The notes: generated by a model not told the origin, from the letters alone. A stretch of DNA of 64,000 nucleotides from Archivesica marissinica (GCA_014843695.1 CM026398.1:42636166-42700165); one strand, 5' to 3'; shown: positions 22,000 through 33,870, counted from the first letter of the stretch. A program made the numbers and translations.

Positions 22000-24900
22000 A
22001 AAAAATCTCCTAACCTTTACATTTTATGACTTGTGCTATACTTCAGTATCAGTCAAATGTTTCAAGCTATTGCCATATAATGATAAATCGATTGCATTCC
22101 GTTTCACATGAGCTTATTCGTCTATTCAAGTTAAAGAATGAAGACTAAAATTTGTTCTTTCAATGTCAAGGGACTCGGCGAATTTAAGAAAAGAAATCAC
22201 ATATTTTCATGGTTGAAAGATAAGGAGTACAATATATGTTGTTTGCAAGAACTACATTGCACAACATCTGATCTAGATAAATGGGGAAAAGAGTGGGGTT
22301 CCAAGATATTTCTAAGCGGAAATAGTTCAAACAGCAAAGGTATAGGTATTTTTGTAAATGGTTCCTTTCAAATAATAGAATACAAAGAACTAATTGAAGG
22401 TCGTCTCCAATGTTTGTCTCTTGTTATTGATAACAACGAGATTATGTTAATGAATGTATATGGGCCAAACACTGACGATGTTGATTTTTTTAGCACAATA
22501 GAAGACTTTGTTGAAAATAATGAAGACAAAACGATTATAATTGGAGGGGATTTTAATGTAATACTAGATACGAAAAAAGACAAAAACCACGGAAGGAGTG
22601 ATACACATAAAAAAGCAGGAGTAAACTAAACACAATAATGGAAAATAATAACCTGGTGGACATATGGCGAATTATGCATCCTGATTTAAAACTATATACC
22701 TGGCATTCAAATCAAAAGCCACCAATATTCTGTAGATTAGATTATTTTTTAATATCATCTAACATTTCAAATAAAGTCAGTAAATGTAATATAACTACAG
22801 GTATAACATCTGATCATTCTTTGATCTATCTCAACTTAGATCTAACAAACCGAGACCGAGGTCCTGGTTATTTTAAATTAAACAATTCAGTGATACTTGA
22901 AGATGATTACCAAAGGCAAATCAGAAATAGTATAGCAGAAACAGTTGAAAACAATGTTGGAGCGAATCCTAATACTCTTTGGGAAATAATAAAAGGCTCT
23001 ATCAGAAATGTTACTATCATATAGTGTTCAAAAAAGAAAAAAGAAGACAATCAAAATGAAAAACAGCTAACACGGGAATTAAATGAACTAGCAATACAAT
23101 TTATTAATGATCCATCGAATGATGCTATTATTAATTCAATTAAAGTTAAAAAAGACGAATTAGAAACTATTACAATTAATAGAGCTCGTGGTTACTTAGT
23201 CGCAATATATTGAAAAATATTAAAAAATATATTAAGTCGCAATATATTGAAGGCATGGACAAAAATACAAAATATTTTTCAAATTTAGAAAAGAAGAAAA
23301 ATGAGCAGAAAACAATATCACGGCTTATAATTAAAGATAATGAAATAACAGAATCTAGTGATTTATTAAATGAAATAAAGCAATTCTATGAAAAATTATA
23401 CACAAAGGTTTTACTAAGAGATAATATTAAGCAGTATTTTCCAGCAAATAGTGTTAAACTAAACGAAATTCAAAAGCAGTCATGCGAAGGTTCATTAGTA
23501 GAGGCAGAATGTGCACAGGCCCTTTTAAATATGAATAATAATAAAAGCCCCGGATCTGACGGTTTAACTACAGAATTTTACAAAATATTTTGGAGAGATC
23601 TAAAAAAATATTACATTGATTCTATTAATTACTCCTATGAAAATGGTTCACTAACATAACTTCAGAAGCAAGGCATTATAAATCTAATTCCAAAAAAGGA
23701 TAAAGAACTGACAAGCTTAAATAACTGGCGCCCGTTATCGTTATTAAATGTAGACTATAAAATAGCAACAAAAACAATCGCAAATAGAATGAAACAAGTA
23801 CTTCCTACTATAATTCACGACTCTCAAACTGGTTTTCTGAGTGGGAGATATATTGGAGAAAATATACGATTGATATATGACACAATAGACTTTTTAAATT
23901 ATAATAATAAACCCGGATTACTCTTCTTCGCCGATTTTGAAAAAGCCTTCGATAGCTTAGATCATGAGTTTATTTATGAAACGTTAGATTATTTTAATTT
24001 TGGCATATCTCTAGTGAAATGGATTAAATTGTTCTATAATAACATAAAAGGTTGTGAAACAATAATGGTTATTTATCAGATTTCTTTAATATAGAACGAG
24101 AAGTACGACAAGGATGTTCCCTTTCGCCTTACCTTTTTATAACTACTATTGAAATATTGTCATTAAAAGTAAGAAATGAAACTGACATCAAAGGTATTAC
24201 ATTAAATAAGGAAGAAATTAAAAGGCTATATTTGCCGACGATGCAACCTTTCTCACTGATGGAACAGAAGCATCATTCAATAAATTGGTACAAACCATCG
24301 ATGATTTCAGTCATGTTTCAGGTTTAAAATTAAATACAAAGAAATCTACCATACTAAGAGCTGGGTCCCTTAGGAACACTGAGAAAATCTACTGTAAAAT
24401 GAAATCTTTTATATGGACATCACAGGAAGCAAAAACACTGGGTATAATTTTTACCAATAATATAAGTGACAGGATCTCAATTAATCTAGATAATAAAATA
24501 GAAGAAATGTATTCGTGTCTAAATAAATGGAAAAAACATAACCTAACCCTATTGGGTAAAATAACTGTCATAAAAACGTTTGCATTACCAAAGATAATCT
24601 ATCCCTTGACAGTACTTGAAAATCCAAAGGAAAATGTATTTTCCGAAATAACTAAAAATATGTATTCTTTCTTATGGAACGGAAAGCCAGATAAAATCGC
24701 ACGTACTACTATTAAGCGTCAATATGACGAAGGAGGTCTAAAAATGGTTGATATAAATGCATACATTAATTCTATAAAAGCTGCTTGGGTAAAAAGAATA
24801 CTCAATCCTGCAAATAAAGGTCATTGGAAAGAGACATACTTAAGACAAATAAATAAATATGGTGGAAAACTTTTATTTGAATGTAATATATCAACAAAAC

Positions 24901-26195
24901 ACGTAGCATTAAAAATTGAGAATAACTTTTTAAAAGATGTTATCATTAGTTGGTCAAAGGTTAACTTCAAAGAAAAACCAAATGTCATTTCAAAGGAAAT
25001 ATTATGGAATAACTCATTTATAAAAAGTGGGGAAAATACATTTTTTTATAGGAAATGGTTTCAGAAAGGTATCAAGCATGTTGAAGATATATATAATTTT
25101 ATGACAAGAAAATTCCATAAATTTTCACATTTACAAAATATGTATGGTGTAGACAGATCAGATTTTCTTAAATATACCGCCTTAATGTCCAAAATCTCTG
25201 TTGAGTGGAAAGAAAAAATTAATCTGGAACATCAAATTGAAAATCCTGCAGCAACATTTTTAGAGACAATAATGAGGATTAAAAAACCAACACAAATTTT
25301 ATACAAACAATTTCTTAGAAAGTATAATAACCCACAACAGAACAAAGCGGAAATAAAGTGGAATGCTATATTCGACAATCTGGATTGGAAGAATATATAT
25401 ATAATGCCATTTATGAGTACTATTGATACTAAACTACGAACATTCCAATATAAATACGTGACAAGAATATTACCTACCAATGTACTATTATATAAATGCA
25501 AGTTATCAAATTCATCATTATGTGACTTTTGCAATATGCATACAGAAACACTGAAACACTTATTCTGGGAATGTCATCACATTCAACATTTCTGGTCTAG
25601 ATTAAAAACATATCTGTGTGGAAAAAATATGGTTTTTAATATGGACTACAAGGTTATTTCATTTGGCTCAAATAAAGATCACTCGCAGCATATGTTGGAT
25701 TTTATCATCCTGTTAGCAAAATATTTCATTTTTAAAAGTAAGCTAGAAAAAAGTGTTTCAAACTACATGAACTTTATCAAATATTTGAAAGAACGGAAAA
25801 CTATTGAAGAACAAATAGCCTTCATGAAGGATAAACTTAATACTCATAACAAGAAATGGAATCAATTGATATTTGACTGATGGGAAGTACAAAACACACA
25901 TGTAATCATACATATTTAAGGTTGAAACGATGTTAATATATTACTTAGATCGGAAATCTTTCGTATTGATTTCTTACTTTTTCTTATATAATTTCTTCAC
26001 TCTTACTATGCGAACATTGATTGGTACATTTGTAATATATAAAAAATGTAGCTACGGTATATGTAATTTTGAACAATAATTATTGTGTTTTTTATATGTG
26101 ATATATGTGTATCTATCAATGTTACGTTGGAAAATAAACGGGCTACATCTTGTTAGCTCAAAATATAAAAATAAAAAAAAAAAAAAATCTCCTAA
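22000..26195 (+). mobile_element. L1/Tx1-like LINE (element B) with 14-bp target-site duplication
   Basis: AAAAAATCTCCTAA occurs at 22000-22013 and again at 26182-26195, immediately after the A-rich 3' end (AAATAAAAATAAAAA-type run at 26163-26187). This is the signature of target-primed reverse transcription. The element body is about 4.17 kb and begins only about 125 bp before the endonuclease start at 22138, so ORF1 is absent. The 3' UTR runs from 25881 to about 26180. It probably arose by 5' truncation at the ORF1/ORF2 boundary. Confidence 0.9.
22138..25880 (+). pseudogene. LINE ORF2: endonuclease, reverse transcriptase and C-terminal zinc knuckle, broken
   Basis: Endonuclease (22138-23000): KICSFNVKGLG at the start, QELHCT, NVYGPNTD, IIGGDFNVILDT, then SDHSLIYLNL. 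Reverse transcriptase (about 23300-24330): NNKSPGSDGLTTEFYK, INLIPKKDKE, NNWRPLSLLNVDYKI, TGFLSGRYIGENIRL, FFADFEKAFDSLDHEF (motif A intact), REVRQGCSLSPYLF, IFADDATFL (motif C). The C-terminal region (24285-25880) is a single open frame of 531 codons ending in a knuckle, CDFCNMHTETLKHLFWEC. Lesions: frameshift near 22620, TAG at 23022, an out-of-frame duplication near 23197-23250 (AGTCGCAATATATTGAA twice), TAA at 23657, and frameshifts near 24065 and 24222. At least six lesions mean the copy is dead. The motif style and poly-A end place it near L1/Tx1. Confidence 0.92.
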
Positions 26196-26283
26196 GCTAC
26201 AAGGACAAATAAATAAATATCAATTAAAACTATTAAATAATATCCGTGGCAGCCTGAGCAAATGTGCAAACCAGCGTGCGTGC

Positions 26284-26512
26284 GTGTTTTACGTTATTTA
26301 TCGTCGCTACCGGTTGCCCATATTAGCGACGCCTCCTGAAGAGATTATTCATTTTTAGATTTTGGAGGATAGTGCAATGTTACAGAGACACATTCCAGAA
26401 ACCTCGGTTTAATGTCCCAACTGAAAGACTGTTTATTTCAGTAGGGTCAGACGAGGGATCGAACCTGGATTACCAATCCAACGTGTTAACCACTGGACAA
26501 CAGAGCCGTCTG
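26284..26512 (-). mobile_element. SINE family 1, internally deleted
   Basis: On the plus strand it reads from the 3' end: TTATCGTCGCTACCGG, TTAGCGACGCCTCCTGAAG, GGAGGATAGTGCAATG, AGGGTCAGACGAGGG and ends at the tRNA-like head CCACTGGACAACAGAGCCG. The segment between the 'GAGAC' region and ACCTCGG is missing compared with other copies, and the head has a small deletion after GATCGAACCT. Confidence 0.9.
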
Positions 26513-28060
26513 TGTTATGAGGTCTGTGGCGTTGGCTGAACATTAGACAGTGTAAATCGACTGGAAATCAACAACGCAAATAATTTAACGTCGAAAGCGA
26601 AATCTATAAAAATGTACTTAGAATAAACCAATGGGACATTCTGATGTTATTATACCGATTTCCGTCAAATAATAAATATGTGTGGCTAGAATAAGGTCTT
26701 CGGGCTGTGACCATCGGACATATCAGTAGTCTGTTAGTGTTTTGCCTATGTTCTCGTTGTTGTTACAGTGTTGTTTTGTTTCCGTTGTTTACCGTTGCAT
26801 ATAGTTACTACTATACAGTTATGTATTGCCATAGAGCACAACATATCATTGTGTCGTGTGTCTGTGGGTATACCTAATAGGGATTAGATGGTGTTTCCGA
26901 ACGCAGTTATTGGCATACTTTATACTGAACAATGACAAAGTGAGCATATGTTTGTATGTTGTCTCTCAGATAAGATGATGTACAGACTATTAGACATAAA
27001 CGGCTGTTTCTCTCTCGTGTGCTTGCACTATTTGATCAGTTTACGTGCTAAAGTTCAAACTTTATTTATTGCCAGTGTTCTACACATAACATTAACATTT
27101 TAGTTATGTACCGACATACGTATACTAGTCTATAGTTAGACAAATGTTGCTTTAACTGGAAATGTTCCGTAAAAACAGACATCGTCTATTCATTATGTAT
27201 CGTCTGCAAACAGTTGTACTGGGCAATTGGTATTACCCGTTATTGTATTTTTCGCACGATTATGAAGATATATTATATTCAGCTGCGTGATACTCCAATA
27301 CTCTGACCGCGCTTTGAAGAGATTATTGGTAAAACTTGTGTGCAAGATATTATCTTAATTGGCCAGAACGACAGTGCTTTGTATGTCTGTCATACACGTC
27401 GTGGTGCCACGGTACTACTATTATAATAAATACCAATGGACAATGACAGTGTACCATTGTATCTACTCTACTCACAATAACCGTCAGTGGAAAAAGAACT
27501 CGGATCGTGCGCAGAAATAATTCTTTTCGGATTGATTTAATTTGCTTGGAACTGCCTTTAGTTCATTATCAGTTCTTTTTCAATGTTGTCGACATTTGTT
27601 TATATTTTGCTATTCATGTTTTCTTATTTCTGGAATTGTGTTTTTTCAAAGAACGGTATGTCTATTTTTTATATATATATATAATTATAACTGTAATTTA
27701 AGCGAAGTGTGCTCAGCAAACGTTAATCAAACCGACAGATAGTTGGACCTTGATAAACCGTGTTAATTAACAGAACTCATAAAAAAAACATATTAATTTA
27801 TTATGACAAATATTTTTGTCATCAGCGAAAGAAATATTAATTGATAAGTCAAATGTTAAATTATTTTATTGTGACTTATTCCTATGACTCCACAGTTAAT
27901 ATATGCGTTAGGAAATAGATTACATGTCTACCTATTAACATGATAATACATGTCGACATACGCTGTAATTAGATAATAGTTATTATCTGATGTGATATAT
28001 TCTACAATATTGTCTACAATATTACTAATTCCTACCTCTGTCATTTTCTTCTATTTCAAG
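26513..28060. other. unique, probably 5' flank or intron of the gene starting at 28103
   Basis: No recognisable element or ORF. It ends with CTCTGTCATTTTCTTCTATTTCAAG, split as a pyrimidine tract plus AAG at 28060, a credible 3' splice site before the secreted-protein exon. Confidence 0.4.
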
Positions 28061-28091
28061 ATTAAACTAATAATATACACGGAGTTATTTA

Positions 28092-28112
28092 ATGCAACCA
28101 ATATGGAAGTAA
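28092..28112 (+). promoter_or_regulatory. six-codon upstream ORF overlapping the start of the secreted-protein gene
   Basis: ATG at 28092 opens a frame of six codons ending at TAA 28110-28112. It overlaps the proposed start codon at 28103 in another frame. If it is in the mature 5' UTR it could lower translation of the main frame. Confidence 0.3.
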
Positions 28113-29521
28113 ATATACAGACATTAATTGTGTGGGTTTTGTATCAATTTCTCGGATTACAATGTTTTCGAATTGGTAACCCATTGACCACCAGGAGTAG
28201 TCAGGAACGGGTAGGTAAATGGCAACCAACGGACACTATACATATATTGCGGAACAACATCTGGCGCAAACGAACAGAATCAGAAAACACACATAATAAA
28301 ATAAAACGTTTCTTTGAGTTTAGTCCAGTTGCCTTTAACCACGGAACAGAGGATATATCAATAGATGCAAGCAGAAACGATCCGATTCACTTCTCGCCTT
28401 TCATCACGATCATTGAAGGCTATCGTAAATATTCCAAACCACAAAGACCTCAGCCCAAATTCAAATCAACTTACATAAAGACCGGAGAAGCACCCCCCGA
28501 ACATGTAAATCCATACGTTGATCATTTTTCTGGGATAAAATCATTTATTCTACATTTCAATAATCATAATAGATATGATACAATTGTTGCAAATGATCAA
28601 TATTCGATAAATGATGATATCGATGGACATATCGGCGACATATCAATGAGAGCATACCTGCATCCAGACGAGACAGAGAACGAGGCTATGTTAGTAAACC
28701 AACCATTGTCTTTTCCAAATAACAAAAAAAGTAACGACATGTTTCATCCAGTGATACCTGAATATGATGTCAACCATAGTTTGCAAATACTTGAAAGCAA
28801 AACCACAGAATTGAAGAACCTCGAAGACAAACCATTTACATATACAGAAAATAAATTGCAATTAGGTGATTCATATGACGAGGAGAATGATACAAATAAG
28901 TTAGGTAACGCTAACGCAGTTCCTGCTGCATCGAAATTATTCGATGCTATAACAAACACACCAAAAGAATTTAATAGCGACATTGACGACATTAATTATG
29001 CTTTATTTAAAAGCAAGAACAATTTGAACAAAAAAGTCAAGATGCAGGAAAATATATATCAACAAAACAGTATGCATTATCAAGGTGATGAATCGTTGAC
29101 GCAGTATGATCAACCAACTCAACATATGGATGGATTAGATAATTTCAAGCCAGTTAACAACATCGAAATAAGCCATGGAAGCTTTGGAAATGCCATGGAG
29201 GGAATCAGTCCTAATAGAGATCCTTTTGAATTTGGCAAGAGTGATAGTTTTGGCCAGTCAAGTGACTTGAAGTCAAATAAATTCAGCTTGGAACGAACAG
29301 ATGAATTAAAAGGCAAAGATACACATGTCGCGAATAATTTCGATTTCGGGAGATTCGGTTCAATTGTTGAACCCACTGTAAATGGAGTTGAGCGACCTAC
29401 AGCTGTTGTTGAAGACTTCACAGATGCCGACGACCACACACCATACGTTAGACTTGGCTTGCAATCAAAAGACGAGTTTCAACCATACGAAGAAAGTGTT
29501 GGCTCATTTTCGTATGACGAT
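28103..29521 (+). CDS. large exon of an unrecognised, probably secreted protein
   Basis: The start is chosen at 28103 because it has A at -3 and G at +4, and because it begins a signal-peptide-like segment: MEVNIQTLIVWVLYQFLG followed by LQC, with cleavage likely after Cys21. The frame stays open upstream to 27992, but a pyrimidine-rich acceptor ends at 28060. The 473 codons finish exactly at a donor, GAT|GTAAGT at 29522, so the following intron is phase 0 and more exons must follow. After the signal the protein is polar and Asp/Asn/Ser-rich, without membrane segments, cysteine arrays or internal repeats. There are short Phe-Gly patches (FEFGKSDSFG, FDFGRFG). It has no resemblance to transposon proteins. 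An extracellular matrix, shell or mucus protein is possible, but this is inference only. Confidence 0.65.
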
Positions 29522-29878
29522 GTAAGTAAGATATTATTCTTTTTCAAAAATAAGGTAAGCATCAAATACAATGTTTGATATACGTTGCTTAAGTTAGAGT
29601 TAATGTATCTGAGCAGATGCTATGCATTAGTCTTTGTAAGTCTTGCTTATTGTGGGCAGTATGCTTATGTAACTGATAAGAAACACATATTTAATTGTAT
29701 TCATTTTGCAACTATTGCCCAGCAAGTCTTAATTAGTCTCTTTGGCGCAGATACAATAGTATTTATCATTTGTATGGGAGTCAGTGATATGTCAGTTTGT
29801 CCTGATTACCAATAGTTCGGGTTAAGATTATCATGGTCAGCTGTGTGTACGCAGGCGATTGTTATCCCTTCACATCTT
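29522..29878. other. start of the intron after the secreted-protein exon
   Basis: It begins with GTAAGT at 29522. The open frame 29585-29815 inside has no recognised content and is treated as chance. Confidence 0.4.
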
Positions 29879-30191
29879 CATTTTACTATGTGTGTTACGT
29901 ATATTCATCGTCGCTACCGATTGCCCATATGAGCGACGCCTCATGAAGAGATTAGTCATTTTAGATTTGTGGAGGATAGTGCAATGATACAGACAGAGAC
30001 CCATGCCAGAGTCTCGTTCGTTTACGTGCACGGTGTACAGCATAAGGCACCGACACGAGACCTCGGTTTAAAGTCCCATCTGAAATACTTTAATTGTAAT
30101 TTTATTTGGGTCAGACGGGGGGTCGAACCTGCGATCCCTGGATTACCAGTCCAACGTGTTAACCACTGGACTACAGATCCGTCCATTTTAC
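29879..30191 (-). mobile_element. SINE family 1, full length, 8-bp target-site duplication
   Basis: CATTTTAC flanks the element at 29879-29886 and 30184-30191. The 3' hairpin (CGTCGCT...AGCGACG) and the body are present. On the minus strand the tRNA-like head follows: GATCTGTAGTCCAGTGG box A region, GGACTGGTAATCCAGGG anticodon arm and GCAGGTTCGACCCC box B. It lies in the intron downstream of the secreted-protein exon. Confidence 0.93.
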
Positions 30192-30530
30192 GACCATATA
30201 GATATACTTTATATGCTGACCTGTGCTCCTCCGAGCAATCTTTCGTGAAAGGACGGGAGCCAGGCATAACCCACGTAACAAATCAATTTGACGTGGCTGT
30301 GTATTTACATGTATATCGGTGGATGTGTTCACGCAGAACAAACCACTCACACCCATCAGCGTTGCCACATCGGTTTCTTTTGGAATAACATAAACAAAGA
30401 ATCAATTCAAACGGAGAAATTATCGGTGTACAATATCAATGTAGTAAAATGAATCCTTTTTAAGAATTTTAAAACATGTGGTTGAAGTTAGCAGTGAGCA
30501 GTGTACTGTCAGTGTACTGCTGTACTGCTG
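30192..30530. other. unique spacer; partial copy of the hairpin arm at 30491-30530
   Basis: Mostly featureless. GCAGTGAGCAGTGTACTG at 30491 repeats the left arm of the hairpin that follows. Confidence 0.4.
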
Positions 30531-30683
30531 GCAGTGAGCAGTGTACTGCTGTACTGCTAGCAGTGAGCAGTGAGTAGTGTAATCCAACAGTGAGTTATGT
30601 ATTCTAGTAGTGAATAATGTGTATATGCCAAATTATGGATTACACTACTCACTGCCAGCAGTACAGCAGTATACTGCTCACTG
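30531..30683. repeat. large imperfect hairpin, arms about 50 bp
   Basis: The left arm (30531-30585: GCAGTGAGCAGTGTACTGCT ... TAGTGTAATCC) is the near reverse complement of the right arm (30637-30683: GGATTACACTACTCACTGCC ... TACTGCTCACTG). The loop is about 50 bp. The arms are themselves made of a CAGTGAG/GTACTGCT micro-repeat. Confidence 0.85.
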
Positions 30684-30708
30684 TTAATTTCACCCACATT
30701 TTTAAAAC

Positions 30709-30852
30709 GACACTTAGACTGGGTTCCAGTCTGTTGATTTTTAACTTCTGGCAAAAAGATATGATCAGAAACTCAATTAATAGTATCGGTGCTAAAATAT
30801 ATTTATTTGACTGACCAGGCAAACTATATCGACGCCTGTTCCCAGGCTAAAC
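30709..30852 (+). repeat. unclassified interspersed repeat, copy 2
   Basis: Homologous to the reverse complement of 11082-11265 (shared TTAACTTCTGGCAAAA, ATATGATCAGAAACTCAAT, TATTTGACTGACCA, TATATCGACGCCTGTTCCC-type blocks). It lies between the hairpin and the Tigger-like MITE. Confidence 0.75.
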
Positions 30853-30880
30853 TACACTCTAATATTATTTGTTTTATATA

Positions 30881-31080
30881 CAGTATGCTGCATCCGTTAT
30901 GTCGAATTCCGTCGGACCGAACAAAATACTTCGACATAACCGAAGTTTGACTTAACGAAATTCGATATAAACGGAGCCAGTTATATGCAAAATGACAGTG
31001 TCTGAAACGGAACTTTGGTCCGACTTTGAGATAACCGGATAATTCGACATAACCGACTTTGACATAACGGATGTAGACTG
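30881..31080. mobile_element. Tigger/pogo-like MITE, 200 bp, TA duplication
   Basis: It begins CAGTATGCTGCATCCGTTAT and ends with the complement, CATAACGGATGTAGACTG, bounded by TA on both sides (30879-30880, 31081-31082). CAGT termini and a TA target are typical of pogo/Tigger elements. The interior is built of degenerate TTCGACATAACCGA blocks. It has no coding capacity. Confidence 0.82.
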
Positions 31081-31098
31081 TATGTATTTCGAAAGACT

Positions 31099-32385
31099 AT
31101 GTTCAAGCCTCCCTATGCTTTTAATGCACGTGTCACCATGTTCAAGGGTCTCTATGCCTTTAATGCACGTGCCACCATGTTCAAGCCTATCTATGCTTTT
31201 AGTGCACGTGCCACCATGTTCAAGCCTCCCTATGCTTTTAATGCACGTGCCACCATGTTCAAGCCTCCCTATGCCTTTAATGCACGTGCCACCATGTTCA
31301 AGCCTCCCTATGCTTTTAATGCACGTGTCACCATGTTCAAGTGTATCTATGCCTTTAATGCACGTGTCACTATGTGCAAGCCTCCCTATGCGTTTAATGC
31401 ACGTGCCACTATGTTCAAGTTTCTCTATGCGTTTAATGCACGTGCCACCATGTTCAAGTGCCTCTATGTGTTTACTGCATGTGCCACCATGTTCAAGCCT
31501 CTCTATGCGTTTAATGCACGTGTCACCATGTTCAAGTGCCTCTATCCGTTTAATGCACGTGCCACCATGTTCAAGTGTATCTATGCCTTTAATGCACGTG
31601 CCACCATGTTCAAGCCTCCCTATGCTTTTAATGCACGTGTCACCATGTTCAAGTGTCTCTATGCCTTTAATGCACGTGTCACTATGTGCAAGCCTCCCTA
31701 TGCTTTTAATGCACGTGTCACCATGTTCAAGTGTCTCTATGCGTTTAATGCACGTGCCACTATGTTCAAGTTTCTCTATGCGTTTAATGCACGTGCCACC
31801 ATGTTCAAGTGCCTATATGCGTTTAATGCATGTGCCACCATGTTCAAGCCTCTCTATGCGTTTAATACACGTGTCACCATGTTCAAGTGCCTCTATCCGT
31901 TTAATGCACGTGCCACCATGTTCAAGTGTATATATGCGTTTAATGCACGTGTCACTATGTTCAAGCCTCTCTATGCGTTTAATGCATGTGCCACCATGTT
32001 CAATCCTCTCTATGCTTTTAATGCACGTGCCACCATGTTCAAGTTTTTCTATGCGTTTAATGCATGTGCCACAATGTTCAATCCTCTCTATGCTTTTAAT
32101 GCACGTGCCACCATGTTCAAGTTTTTCTATGCGTTTAATGCATGTGCCACAATGTTCAAGTTTCTTTATGCGTTTAATGCACGTGCCACTATGTTCAAGT
32201 GTCTATATGCGTTTAATGCATGTGTCACCATGTTCAAGTTTTTCTATGCGTTTAATGCATGTGCCACCATGTTCAAGTTTCTCTATGCGTTTAATGCATG
32301 TGCCACCATGTTCAAGTTTCTCTATGCGTTTAATGCACGTGCCATCATGTTCAAGTGTATCTATGCGTTTATTGATGGCCATTGA
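31099..32385. repeat. 39-bp minisatellite, 33 copies
   Basis: The unit starts ATGTTCAAGCCTCCCTATGC and ends with TTTTAATGCACGTGCCACC-type sequence; it begins 18 bases after the Tigger-like MITE. Two plus frames are open for over 420 codons. In the frame starting ATG TTC AAG, the Ala codon varies GCT/GCC/GCG and the Thr codon ACC/ACT/ACA silently, while codons 4 and 5 vary freely. Many CACGT/CATGT differences look like CpG decay. It could in principle encode a 13-residue repeat, but no signal, splice site or flanking coding supports this, so it is annotated as a repeat. Confidence 0.95.
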
Positions 32386-33870
32386 TCACTACTGACCACT
32401 GATTATTACTATTTACCACTACTCTACTGGCTAATCACCATTAGTAACTACTGACCACTGACCGTTGACTATTTCAGACCACTACTGACCACTACTAACA
32501 CCTGACCACTAACCTCTACTGATCACTGACTACGTCTGACCACTCACCACTATTGACCACTATTGACTACTACTGACCACTTCTGACCACTGACCACTAC
32601 TGACTACTACTGACGACTAACCTCTACTGACAACTAAGTACCTCTGACCACTGATCACACTAACCACTGCTGATATATACTGACCACTATTGACCACTGA
32701 TCACAACTGACCATTACCGACTACTTCTGACGACTGTTCACTACATACCACTACTGACCACTGATCACCACTAACAACTGATCACCACTGACAACTACTG
32801 ACCACATTATCACTACTGACCACAACTGACCACAACCGATCATTACTGACCACTAGAAACCACCACTGACTATTAATGTCCACTACTGACAATTGACCAC
32901 TACTGACCACAACTGACCACTTGCCATTAGCGACCACTACTGACTACCAACTACTACCTACTGACCACTGATCACTACTGACCACTACTGATCTCTACTA
33001 ACCACTGATCATTACTGACCATTACTTGTAACTGATCAAACATGACCATTGATGGCCATTGACCACTACTATTGACTACTACTATGTTACCATTAATATA
33101 CTGGCTAATCACAATTAGTGACCATTGATCACTGATAACTACTAACCGTTGAATAATTCAGACCAGTGCTGACCACTGGTCACTACTGACCTCTACTAAC
33201 AACTGACCACTAACCTCTACTAACAACGGACTACTTCTGACAACTGACCTCTGCCGACCACTTCTGACAACTGACTACTATTGGCCACTGATCACCACTA
33301 ACCCCTGATCACTACTGACTACTGACCACTACTGATTATTGACCACCATATATTACTGACCACTACAGACCATCACTGACCACTAGAAACCACTACTGAC
33401 TATTAACCTCCACTACTGACAATTGACCACTATTGATTACTGACCACTACTGACCATTGATCACTACTGACCACTACTGACCACTGACCATTAGCGGCCA
33501 CTACTGAATGCTAAAAACCACTACTGACTACTGACCACTACTGACCATTGATCACTACTGACCACTACTGACCACTGACCATTAGCGGCCACTACTGAAT
33601 GCCAAAAACCACTACTGACTACTGAACACTACTGACCACTACTTGTTATTACTGATAACTGATCACTACTGACCACTGATAAATACTGACCACTACTGAC
33701 CACTGATCACTACAGACCACTTTTGACCACTGATTACTTCTCACTACTGACCACTGACCACTACTGACTACTACTGACAACTGAATACTACTGACTACTA
33801 ACCAACGCTGATCTAATAGTTACCACTACTCTACTAGCTAATTGTCTAATGACCACTAATCATATGAATT
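32386..33870. repeat. degenerate ACTGACCACT-type tandem array with larger repeats
   Basis: The array consists of ACTACTGACC, ACTGATCACT and ACTGACCACT-like units of about 10-13 bp, directly abutting the 39-bp array. A longer repeat is visible: CTGGCTAATCAC at 32427 and CTGGCTAATCACAATTAG at 33101 (674 bp apart), with CTAGCTAATT at 33834 as a third. A 91-bp tandem duplication carrying TTAGCGGCCACTACTGAATG lies at 33491 and 33582. Confidence 0.93.

Noticed and set aside
29585..29815. 76-codon hydrophobic frame after the secreted-protein exon
   Set aside because: It lies inside the intron, starts at a weak codon and shows no family features.
31082..32395. Two overlapping plus frames of 437 and 428 codons
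   Set aside because: Both are products of the 39-bp period. Kept only as a weak finding about codon-like variation.
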